From positions 1-15,578 of the forward strand of contig JAIRKB010000155.1 in assembly GCA_031260385.1 (NCBI GenBank): a stretch of DNA of 15,578 nt, given 5' to 3'. The position numbers and the translations under genes were made by a program. Below are positions 1-6,022 of the stretch, piece by piece. The notes beneath the pieces were generated by a model, which saw nothing but the letters and a program-made list of their open reading frames with translations, made no database searches and was not told where the DNA came from. This DNA is from Propionibacteriaceae bacterium. Its GTDB lineage: Bacteria > Actinomycetota > Actinomycetes > Propionibacteriales > Propionibacteriaceae. Each line of letters begins with the position of its first letter. Positions within the stretch are counted from its first letter, which is position 1.

Positions 1-1
1 G

Positions 2-36
2 GCGTCAGGTGAAACTCTCATCGCTCGCCGTGACGC
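2..36. other. Imperfect inverted repeat downstream of the tRNA gene
   Basis: Bases 2-12 (GCGTCAGGTGA) pair with 25-36 (TCGCCGTGACGC), allowing one G-U pair and one bulged base at 30, with a 12-nt loop. It lies about 40 nt past the 3' end of the minus-strand tRNA, where a transcription terminator would be expected. Any T-tract would fall outside the window, so terminator function cannot be shown. Confidence 0.25.
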
Positions 37-76
37 ATTGGTTACTTTCCTCGCCGATCGACGCCGACCGGAGGGG

Positions 77-147
77 AGCGAGCGACGGGAATCGAACCCG
101 CACTGTCAGCTTGGGAAGCTGATGTTCTACCATTGAACTACGCTCGC
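77..147 (-). tRNA. tRNA-Gly, anticodon CCC
   Basis: Read on the minus strand this folds as a complete cloverleaf of 71 nt including the discriminator. The 7-bp acceptor stem is GCGAGCG with CGCTCGC. The D-stem is GTTC/GAAC and the anticodon stem TCAGC/GCTGA, with loop TTCCCAA. The T-arm carries the invariant TTCGATT loop. The anticodon CCC occupies 113-115 and reads the glycine codon GGG. The discriminator is U, as is usual for bacterial tRNA-Gly, and the following bases are CCC, so the 3' CCA is not encoded and must be added after transcription. A weak -10-like hexamer (TAGGAT on the minus strand, 166-171) lies 18 nt upstream of the mature 5' end, but no good -35 accompanies it. The fold and anticodon are read directly and the assignment is secure. 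Confidence 0.96.
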
Positions 148-223
148 GAGGGGTGAGCTGCGAATATCCTACCCCAACGAACCCTTGGTGCACACCACGT
201 ACATCCGAGTCATCCCTCACAGG

Positions 224-679
224 CTAGGAGCTGAGGGCGGCTTTGACTTTGGCGGCGACTACGCCGCCGTTGGCGAGGCCGTGGGTGCGGGTGTTGACGG
301 CCTTGATGATCCGACCCATCTCTTTGAGGGTCGCCCCCTCGACAGCATTGATTTCCTCGGTGACGATTTGATCGAGTTCCGCTTCGGTCGGTGGGGTCGG
401 CAGATAGCTACCGAGCAACACCGCTTCCCTTTCCTCGCGTTCGGCGAGTTCTGGACGGTTGCCAGCGATATAGGCTTCGGCGGAGTCCCGGCGTTTGCGG
501 ACCTCGCGGGTGATGACGACCTGCTCCTCATCGGTGCTGAGTTCACGTGCGGTATCGCCTGCGACTGCCTCATTAGCAATAGCGGCGATCGCCATCCGCA
601 GCACCCCAGTAGTAAAGGGATCTTTAGCTTTCATCGCGCTGGTCAGGTCCGCGCGCAGCTGGTCTTTTAGTTCCGCCAT
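224..679 (-). CDS. yqeY: YqeY/GatB-domain protein
   Basis: A 151-aa cytosolic, largely helical protein of the YqeY family, which resembles the tail domain of the GatB subunit of Glu-tRNA(Gln)/Asp-tRNA(Asn) amidotransferase. Its precise role is unsettled; a link to tRNA-dependent amidation is inferred from homology only. Family hallmarks visible are an N-terminal helix with LRMAIAAIANE, the central block REVRKRRDSAEAY, then ELAEREEREAVLLGSYLP, and a C-terminal MGRIIKAV...VVAAKVKAAL stretch. Length is normal for the family, about 150 aa. The ATG at 679 is chosen because TAGGAGGAG precedes it with ideal spacing; an in-frame ATG at 730 would add 17 residues not expected in the family. It is transcribed divergently from the phosphatase operon, and the tRNA-Gly gene lies 76 nt downstream on the same strand. 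Confidence 0.9.
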   Translation of the reverse strand: MAELKDQLRADLTSAMKAKDPFTTGVLRMAIAAIANEAVAGDTARELSTDEEQVVITREVRKRRDSAEAYIAGNRPELAEREEREAVLLGSYLPTPPTEAELDQIVTEEINAVEGATLKEMGRIIKAVNTRTHGLANGGVVAAKVKAALSS

Positions 680-741
680 TACTCCTCCTAGTTTTTTTGC
701 GTCGTCTACATGATCTCCTAATGGTCTCATATGTGTGGGGA

Positions 742-770
742 TTGGGGTATTGCCGGGGTATTCTTATCTA
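742..770 (+). promoter_or_regulatory. Weak candidate promoter for the phosphatase operon
   Basis: A TTGGGG hexamer (742-747) and TATCTA (765-770) are separated by 17 nt in the divergent intergenic region. Each matches the sigma-70-type consensus in only three positions. An overlapping TATTCT (759-764) is a better -10 but lacks a -35. The placement is sensible, ahead of the first gene of a plus-strand operon, but the match alone would be easy to find by chance. Confidence 0.2.
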
Positions 771-773
771 CGG

Positions 774-790
774 GAGGAGCATTGCTCCTC
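774..790. promoter_or_regulatory. Perfect 7-bp hairpin containing an SD-like sequence
   Basis: GAGGAGC (774-780) and GCTCCTC (784-790) are perfect reverse complements around an ATT loop. The 5' arm contains GGAGGAG, a strong Shine-Dalgarno-like sequence that would be buried in the stem. It lies between the candidate promoter and the phosphatase start codon, so it would be in the leader RNA. There is no T-tract after it, so it is not a typical terminator. Confidence 0.4.
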
Positions 791-821
791 GTACGATGAC
801 AGGGTGAACCAGGTGGTTGAG

Positions 822-1595
822 ATGCGGAGCCTAAAAGCGGCGGGCGGGTCCAATGTGGGATTGGTGCGCGCCATCAACGAGGACGCCTACTTTATGGGCA
901 CGAAAATTTGGGCTGTCGCTGACGGGATGGGTGGACAGGCGGCGGGGGACGTCGCCAGCAAGATCGCCCAGCAGTTTCTCGAATGGCAAGATCAATCGGG
1001 ACCGATCGGACAACCCCAAATTACCGCCTTACTAACCCATATTAATGAGGCGATATTGTCTTATGGTGCCAGTAATCCCCGGGCCGCCGGCTTGGGAACA
1101 ACGATTGCTGGGATCGCCTATACGGAGTTGGCCGGTCAGGCCCATTGGCTGATCTTCCATATCGGGGATTCCCGGGTCTACCGCCTCCATGATGGGCAGT
1201 TGATTCGCGAGACCTCTGATCATTCTGAGGTCCAGGCCTTGCTTGATAAAGGTTACATTTCTGCCGAAGAAGCCCGGCATCATCCGCAGCGTAACATCCT
1301 GTCGCGCTGTCTCGGGGGTCGGGAGCCTTTGAAGGCCGATATGCGCTTGATTCCCATTCAATCCGGTGACCGCATGATGATATGTTCGGATGGGCTTACC
1401 ACAGAGGTTGAAGATGGTATTATTGGCTCGGTCCTCACAACTGCATTGAACCCACAACAAGCAGTCGATATCCTTGTCACAGCCGCCCTCGAGCGGGGAG
1501 GCAGAGACAATGTCACTGTCATCGTTGTTGAGGGGGAAGGTGACGCAAACGAGAACTACGGGGTGTTGTGGGAGGACACACGTCCCGTCCGGTGA
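822..1595 (+). CDS. PP2C-family Ser/Thr protein phosphatase
   Basis: A 257-aa soluble PPM/PP2C phosphatase that removes phosphate from Ser/Thr residues and is the expected antagonist of the kinase encoded 2 kb downstream. All catalytic motifs are present (numbering from the chosen start): NEDAY at 19-23, ADGMGG at 33-38, GTT at 92-94, GDSRVY at 115-120, LSRCLGG at 160-166, CSDGL at 188-192 and GGRDNVTV at 226-233. The acidic residues that bind the two metal ions are intact, so it should be active. There is no membrane segment and it appears to be only the catalytic domain. ATG 822 is preferred because AGGTGG sits 5 nt upstream and the protein then begins like other bacterial PP2Cs; in-frame GTGs at 735, 804 and 813 are alternatives. 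It is first in the operon, 9 nt from the next gene. Confidence 0.95.
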   Translation: MRSLKAAGGSNVGLVRAINEDAYFMGTKIWAVADGMGGQAAGDVASKIAQQFLEWQDQSGPIGQPQITALLTHINEAILSYGASNPRAAGLGTTIAGIAYTELAGQAHWLIFHIGDSRVYRLHDGQLIRETSDHSEVQALLDKGYISAEEARHHPQRNILSRCLGGREPLKADMRLIPIQSGDRMMICSDGLTTEVEDGIIGSVLTTALNPQQAVDILVTAALERGGRDNVTVIVVEGEGDANENYGVLWEDTRPVR

Positions 1596-1604
1596 AAATG
1601 AGGG

Positions 1605-3605
1605 GTGATGAAGGCTCGTCGTAGAAACGGCTTTTCCTATGCCCATGGGGAGCTTGTATGTCTCGCCAAGTGGCCAGTGTGTCTCTTGGTGTCTGCCGCG
1701 CCTGATGACCCCCGCCTAATTGACTTAACAGGACTGCTCGACCACATCTCGGCCGTCGACGCTATCGTCCAGTTCCTAACCCGTGACGGGATGAACAGCG
1801 CTCCGGCTTTCGGTGTGATGAGTGTTGGCGATGACAATGTACGGGTGGTGGCTTACGGCCATATCTCCCTGACGGTCGATGGCTACGAGCAGGGTGTTCG
1901 GACTGACATATCCGAAACGACCGTGCCAGCCCTATCCGAGGTCACCCTCTACTCCCGTCTCGATTCCCCGATGCCGAAACCCGGAGTCAGACTGCCGATC
2001 AGTTCCGGGACGGCAGTCGCCGGATCGGTGACTTGGGCTGGTGAGGAGCCATCAGAGGAGATGGACTTCGATCCAGGGCCCGCCCCCGCGACGGCCGGGG
2101 AGTTTGATCTCGCCTCCTTCCTCTCGTTGGCTCCGACGGCTAATTCGTTTGATCCCACCCCTAGTTCGTTTGATCCCACACCTAGCGCCTTCGATCCGCG
2201 GTCGAGTTCCTTTGCTCCCGAAGCGCCTATGGTGCCTGCCGAGCCATGGGATGTCGGGCCGAAGACCGCCGACTTCGGCGAGGATCTGCAACGTTTCCAG
2301 CATCTCTTCTCTCGCCTTGGCATAGAGGATCCAGTTGAACCGGTGGCGGTGCCGGACCCGGAACCGGAGCCTTTCTTCGGGCCCGCCATGGTGACCGAGC
2401 CGAAGCCTGAACCGGTTTTTACCCCGGAGCCGGTCGTCTGGCCCGCCCAAGCCGAAGCTGAAGATCCCGGTGAGACGCAGATACGATCCTTCAAGGATGA
2501 ACTAGCGGAGCTCCGTCGAGAGATGGGCCCGCCGACTAGCGCGGACCAGGCCCCAGACAAAGAGCGAACCTCGACCTTCATTGATAACTTCAGTTGGACA
2601 TCGCTCCCACCGCTGGCTAGCACCGATGCAGGATTGCCGCGTTTGGTGTCGGCATTCGACCCACCTGCCTCCGCCCTACCGGTGCCTGGTGATGAACCAA
2701 CCTTCTACCCCGAATCGACTGAGACGAAGGTTATGCCGCCTCAGTTGTTGGCGGCGTCAAGGCTCGATGAGGCTCTGGTTGAGCCGAAGATGGTTGAAGA
2801 CAAGATCGAGCTTTCGTCGAACCCGCCTTACCTCGTGCCAGGATTGCAGGCGATGGTGCCCGCAGAGGAACCGCCGGGATATGGTCTGTCGATGTCACCC
2901 CATCCCCTCCTCGAACAGGTGCCTGATCCCTCACCCCACTCGGATCTATTTTTCGCCCAATCCCAGTTGGTGGCGCCGGAGCTTAAGCCGGACTCGGTCT
3001 ACGACCCCAACCCCGTTCAAGCGCCGACCTGGACGCCGGGAGCGCCGATGGTGTCCCCTCCACCACCCGCCGATTCGAGCCAAAGCCCTAATCTGACGGT
3101 GCGGAAGTCGGATGTTATTGAAGCCCCAATCATCGCGCCTAGTACGGTGACGGTGGTGGCCTTCACCTGCGAACAAGGTCATTTCTCGCCGCCCTATGCC
3201 ATTCACTGTCGCAGTTGTGGCCAAACCCTCAACCCCCACCAACCGGTCCTCGAGGTTCCGCGCCCCATCCTGGGGGTGCTCAAGCTCTGGGGTGGCGGGT
3301 CGGTCCAGTTGGATCGTGGCGTGGTCATGGGTCGCAACCCCCGCTTGATCCCCGGTCAACCAGGCCCGGAGGCGAGCCTATTACGCATCGAAGACCCGAA
3401 CCGGGATGTCTCCTCACAACACTGCGAGGTTCGCCTGGAGGACTGGTTTGTTACGGTGAGGGATCTCGGTTCAACCAATGGAACCCAGGTGATTTTGCCG
3501 CATCGGCCGCCGGTGGCCTTGCGCGCGAACGAACCCATGGCCCTGGAATCGGGCAGCCGCGTCGTCTTGGCGAATGCCTTCGACTTCGTCTTTGAGGTGA
3601 TCTAG
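1605..3605 (+). CDS. FHA-domain scaffold protein with zinc ribbon and long Pro/Glu-rich linker
   Basis: A 666-aa protein without a signal peptide or membrane segment. Residues 22-120 form a compact domain of unrecognised family with alternating hydrophobic strands. Residues 145-515 are a low-complexity linker rich in Pro, Glu, Ser and Asp, including four heptads at 180-207 (SSFDPTP type) and a PEPEPF/PKPEPVF tract near 250-275. A zinc-ribbon-like cluster follows (C522, H526, C535, C538). The C-terminal FHA domain (about 555-666) keeps every phosphothreonine-binding landmark: GR 576-577, SSQH 603-606 and DLGSTNGT 620-627. It is therefore predicted to bind phosphothreonine proteins, most simply the adjacent kinase or its targets. 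The start is GTG 1605 or ATG 1608, just after GAGGGG. The stop codon overlaps the kinase start by one base (TAGTG). Confidence 0.9.
   Translation: MMKARRRNGFSYAHGELVCLAKWPVCLLVSAAPDDPRLIDLTGLLDHISAVDAIVQFLTRDGMNSAPAFGVMSVGDDNVRVVAYGHISLTVDGYEQGVRTDISETTVPALSEVTLYSRLDSPMPKPGVRLPISSGTAVAGSVTWAGEEPSEEMDFDPGPAPATAGEFDLASFLSLAPTANSFDPTPSSFDPTPSAFDPRSSSFAPEAPMVPAEPWDVGPKTADFGEDLQRFQHLFSRLGIEDPVEPVAVPDPEPEPFFGPAMVTEPKPEPVFTPEPVVWPAQAEAEDPGETQIRSFKDELAELRREMGPPTSADQAPDKERTSTFIDNFSWTSLPPLASTDAGLPRLVSAFDPPASALPVPGDEPTFYPESTETKVMPPQLLAASRLDEALVEPKMVEDKIELSSNPPYLVPGLQAMVPAEEPPGYGLSMSPHPLLEQVPDPSPHSDLFFAQSQLVAPELKPDSVYDPNPVQAPTWTPGAPMVSPPPPADSSQSPNLTVRKSDVIEAPIIAPSTVTVVAFTCEQGHFSPPYAIHCRSCGQTLNPHQPVLEVPRPILGVLKLWGGGSVQLDRGVVMGRNPRLIPGQPGPEASLLRIEDPNRDVSSQHCEVRLEDWFVTVRDLGSTNGTQVILPHRPPVALRANEPMALESGSRVVLANAFDFVFEVI
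2144..2185 (+). repeat. Two tandem 21-bp repeats in the FHA linker
   Basis: Two adjacent 21-nt copies (2144-2164 and 2165-2185) start TTCGTTTGATCCCAC and differ at one base, C against A. They encode SFDPTPS twice. Two more diverged protein heptads (SAFDPRS, SSFAPEA) follow. The near-identity indicates a recent in-frame duplication that lengthens the flexible linker. Confidence 0.85.
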
Positions 3606-5116
3606 TGAGCGCGGCCCCGAGCACCCGCGTGCCATGGATCCCGGGGCTCACCTACAAAGGCTTCCTGGGTACGGGGGGTTTTGCCGACGTCTATCTCTAC
3701 GAATCAACCTCGCCCGTGCGCGATGTGGCGGTGAAAGTCCTTCACCCACGGGTGATGAACCAGCAGCAGAAGAAACGGTTTTCTGACGAAGCCAACACCA
3801 TGGCCGCCTTGGAACATCCGTACATCGTACGGGTGTATTCCTCCGGAGAAACCGTCGACGGCCGTCCGTACATCGAAATGGCCTACTATCCCAACCCCAA
3901 CCTCGCCCAGACGGTCGCCCACCAGACCCTGTCCGTGCCAGCGGTTTTAAGGCTCGGGGTTCAGCTAGCTAGTGCGATCGAAGCCGCCCACCAGGTCGGT
4001 CTCCTTCACCGCGATATCAAACCTGCCAATGTCCTGATCGACCGCTTTGGCGACCCCGCCTTGTCAGACTTCGGGGTGGCGTCTTTTCTCTATCGGGCCG
4101 ACGAAGCGGAAGCCTCCTTATCAGTGCCGTGGGCACCACCGGAAGCGATCTTTAGTACGGCTCCCCTCGATCCGCGTTGCGATATCTACTCCCTAGCGGC
4201 CACCCTATGGCATCTCTTGGTCGGACACTCACCCTTCGAGGTGCCGGGTGGCGACAACCGGGCCAACGCCATGATGACCCGAGTCCGCGATCTGCCCTTA
4301 CCATCGACTGGTCGGGGCGATGTGCCGGCTTCGCTGGAACGCCTGTTGCGGCAAGCAATGAGCAAGGAAGCGCGCCAGCGCCCGGCCTCCGCCCAGGGAT
4401 TTGCCCAAGTGTTGAACACGATTGAGGAAGAGTTGCGCCTTCGCCCAACCGAGTTCAAGATCGCGCGCTCGCCGGTGGGGAAAGCCGAGCCAATCGTCTC
4501 ACTGGCGGACGGTAACGAGACCAGGGTGCAAGCGGAGGCGGGTGACCTCGACGGCGCAGCGCAGAAATATCCCCGCCCTTACGTCGCTGACAACCTGCCG
4601 CACGGCCATGTCAAGCGCATCCCGAAACTCGACGAAACCCATGTTCGTTCTCCCCTCAACCCCGAGGTTGGGGTGCCGATCAAGCGGTTTAGACTGCGCA
4701 TGTTTCTCAGTCTCTTCGTTACCATCGCGGTGGTCGCCGGCGTCGCTTTTTGGATCATCTTGGGCCCCAAGCCGGAGGAGTTCGTCGACAACCCTTATGC
4801 CCCGAGCGTGCCGCCTGACACTCTGGAACCTAATCAGTTCCCCAACACGGTGGCTTGTCGGCCAAATATCCACTACGTGATCAACCCTGACGACGAAACG
4901 ATTACCTTCTCGTGGGACTATTGCCGCAGCCACTCCCTTGACTACTATATGGTTGCCGAGGGGCCGAGCCTAGACGAGTTGAACCAGGAGTGGAAGCAGT
5001 TCGCCTCCCAGAAGACCATTCCTTATCAAGGTGCGCCAATCTGTATCAGCATTCGAGTCGTAAGAGGTAATGGAACCAATCCTCAACTCGACCCAACAGC
5101 GGAATGCTCCTCATGA
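3605..5116 (+). CDS. Transmembrane Ser/Thr protein kinase (PknB/Pkb2 type)
   Basis: A 503-aa Hanks-type kinase that phosphorylates Ser/Thr of target proteins at the membrane. The catalytic domain (about 15-275) has the glycine loop GTGGFADV (22-29), ATP-anchoring K44 (VAVKVL), helix-C E62, the loop HRDIKPAN (135-142), DFG 155-157 and a PPE version of the APE motif at 178-180. It is an RD kinase, so activation-loop phosphorylation is likely (S171 and S173 are candidates). A juxtamembrane linker of about 90 residues follows, then one membrane segment (about 365-387), giving a cytosolic kinase and a C-terminal extracellular domain of about 115 residues with four cysteines (418, 440, 480, 501). 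No PASTA repeats are present. The GTG start at 3605 overlaps the FHA stop, and its TGA overlaps the next ATG (ATGA), implying translational coupling. Confidence 0.95.
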   Translation: MSAAPSTRVPWIPGLTYKGFLGTGGFADVYLYESTSPVRDVAVKVLHPRVMNQQQKKRFSDEANTMAALEHPYIVRVYSSGETVDGRPYIEMAYYPNPNLAQTVAHQTLSVPAVLRLGVQLASAIEAAHQVGLLHRDIKPANVLIDRFGDPALSDFGVASFLYRADEAEASLSVPWAPPEAIFSTAPLDPRCDIYSLAATLWHLLVGHSPFEVPGGDNRANAMMTRVRDLPLPSTGRGDVPASLERLLRQAMSKEARQRPASAQGFAQVLNTIEEELRLRPTEFKIARSPVGKAEPIVSLADGNETRVQAEAGDLDGAAQKYPRPYVADNLPHGHVKRIPKLDETHVRSPLNPEVGVPIKRFRLRMFLSLFVTIAVVAGVAFWIILGPKPEEFVDNPYAPSVPPDTLEPNQFPNTVACRPNIHYVINPDDETITFSWDYCRSHSLDYYMVAEGPSLDELNQEWKQFASQKTIPYQGAPICISIRVVRGNGTNPQLDPTAECSS

Positions 5117-5823
5117 GTATGAAGCTACAGGTTAACTTTTGTGGGGAGATCTACAAGGTGGACCCAGACCAGCCTTTTACGATCGGTCGGGAAGGCGATC
5201 TTGTTCTTGATGAAGCCAACTTCCACTTGCATCGGATATTCCTAAGGATTGAACACGAGTCGGGCTTGTGGTGGTTGAGCAATATTGGCTCGACCCTGTC
5301 GGCGACCGTGTCATCTGGCCAAGGCGAGATGCAAGCCTGGTTGGCGCCAACTGGTCGACTACCGTTGGTATTTCCCCTGGTTGGAGTGTGGTTCACCGCT
5401 GGCGAGACAACCTATGAGTTTGACATCATCATCACTGGCACGCCGTGGGAGTCCACGACGATTGAAGAGGCTGGCAATGGATACCGGACGCTTGGGCTAG
5501 TCGAGTTGAGTTCCGATCAGCGGCTCTTGGTGGTCGCGCTGGCTGAGGATGTCTTACGTCACAAGAATCGCGGAAAGGGAATGATTCCGACTTCGGTTCA
5601 AGCAGCAGAGCGTTTGGGCTGGTCGCTACCCAAGTTCAACCGCAAACTGGACTACCTGTGTAAGAAGCTAGCCGACTCAGGGGTACGCGGTTTGCACGGC
5701 TCTCCTGGGCGCCTGGCGATGTCACGGCGGGCGCGGTTGGTGGAGTTTTGTTTGGGTAACCAGAGCATTGGTGAGGCGGATTTGGACTTGCTTCCAGAGG
5801 TGAGGCGAGCCCCAGTTGTCTAG
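5113..5823 (+). CDS. Degenerate FHA-like domain fused to a predicted winged-helix domain
   Basis: A 236-aa soluble protein. The N-terminal half (1-108) reads like an FHA beta-sandwich: IGREGDLVL at 24-32, a HLHRIFLRI strand at 38-46 and LSNIGSTLSAT at 55-65. The Ser of the usual SxxH appears replaced (F37 relative to H40) and the TNGT motif has decayed to TLSAT, so phosphothreonine binding is doubtful. The second half (about 130-205) is helical and basic, with a pattern resembling a winged helix-turn-helix (SVQAAERLGWSLPKFNRKLDYLCKKLAD). DNA binding is inferred, not shown. The start is placed at ATG 5113, overlapping the kinase stop as ATGA; ATGs at 5104 and 5119 are possible. It is the last gene before a 199-nt gap. 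Family membership is moderate; the function is unknown. Confidence 0.75.
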   Translation: MSMKLQVNFCGEIYKVDPDQPFTIGREGDLVLDEANFHLHRIFLRIEHESGLWWLSNIGSTLSATVSSGQGEMQAWLAPTGRLPLVFPLVGVWFTAGETTYEFDIIITGTPWESTTIEEAGNGYRTLGLVELSSDQRLLVVALAEDVLRHKNRGKGMIPTSVQAAERLGWSLPKFNRKLDYLCKKLADSGVRGLHGSPGRLAMSRRARLVEFCLGNQSIGEADLDLLPEVRRAPVV

Positions 5824-5947
5824 GCCTTGGGACGATGAGGCGGAGCGACCCCAAGATGCCGGAGGGTATAAGGGCGATAAATGGGATGAAAAATGGGAAG
5901 TTGTGGATTGTGTGGGTAAACTAGTTCAACGCAGAGACTGGGGTGAA

Positions 5948-6022
5948 ATGAACAAACGGGACAGGTGTATGGCAACGAACGGGTGGACCCGAGTAACCCC
6001 GAAGGTGAAACGGGGTTACTAG
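5948..6022 (+). CDS. Possible 24-aa leader peptide abutting the giant gene
   Basis: ATG at 5948 opens a 24-codon frame (begins MNKRDRCMATNG, ends VKRGY) whose TAG at 6020-6022 touches the ATG of the next gene with no gap. GGGGTGA lies just upstream of the ATG but closer than ideal; a second in-frame ATG at 5969 has AGG close upstream. Ribosomes on this frame would run through the hairpin at 5992-6020. The peptide is short, basic and of no known family. The adjoining stop and start are seen directly; that it is translated is inference. Confidence 0.3.
   Translation: MNKRDRCMATNGWTRVTPKVKRGY
5992..6020 (+). promoter_or_regulatory. 10-bp perfect hairpin at the translation start of the giant gene
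   Basis: AGTAACCCCG (5992-6001) and CGGGGTTACT (6011-6020) are perfect reverse complements with a 9-nt loop AAGGTGAAA. The 3' arm ends two bases before ATG 6023 and contains the only G-rich stretch (GGGG, 6012-6015) at normal ribosome-binding distance; the loop itself carries AAGG. As RNA this stem would mask the initiation region. It has no T-tract, so a terminator is unlikely. Translational control is inferred from position. Confidence 0.6.

Larger units (their letters stand above)
5824..6022 (+). other. 199-nt intergenic region ahead of the giant surface-protein gene
   Basis: The only sizeable gap in the plus-strand cluster. It holds a short weak inverted repeat (CTTGGG 5826-5831 with CCCAAG 5850-5855, no T-tract), a purine-rich stretch (about 5861-5900), a TATAAG hexamer at 5867-5872 that is one base from the -10 consensus but lacks a recognisable -35, an 8-bp direct repeat AAATGGGA (5879-5886 and 5891-5898), a possible 24-codon leader ORF (5948-6022) and a strong hairpin (5992-6020). 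An internal promoter that separates the two halves of the cluster is plausible but unproven. Confidence 0.5.

Noticed and set aside
5..220. A 71-codon minus-strand frame across the tRNA, reading SSMVEHQLPKLTVRVRFPSLAP
   Set aside because: This peptide is the well-known artefact of translating a tRNA gene; the cloverleaf explains the sequence.
1032..1646. A 204-codon minus-strand open frame
   Set aside because: It is antisense to the phosphatase, whose catalytic motifs are complete; no motif is seen in the antisense product.
5826..5855. Possible terminator after the FHA-like/wHTH gene (CTTGGG ... CCCAAG)
   Set aside because: The stem is only 6 bp with an 18-nt loop and no T-tract follows; too weak to call.
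5816..6022. A 68-codon frame from TTG overlapping the end of the FHA-like gene
   Set aside because: The TTG start has no ribosome-binding site and sits inside the upstream gene; only the shorter ATG-initiated 24-codon part is kept as a low-confidence leader.
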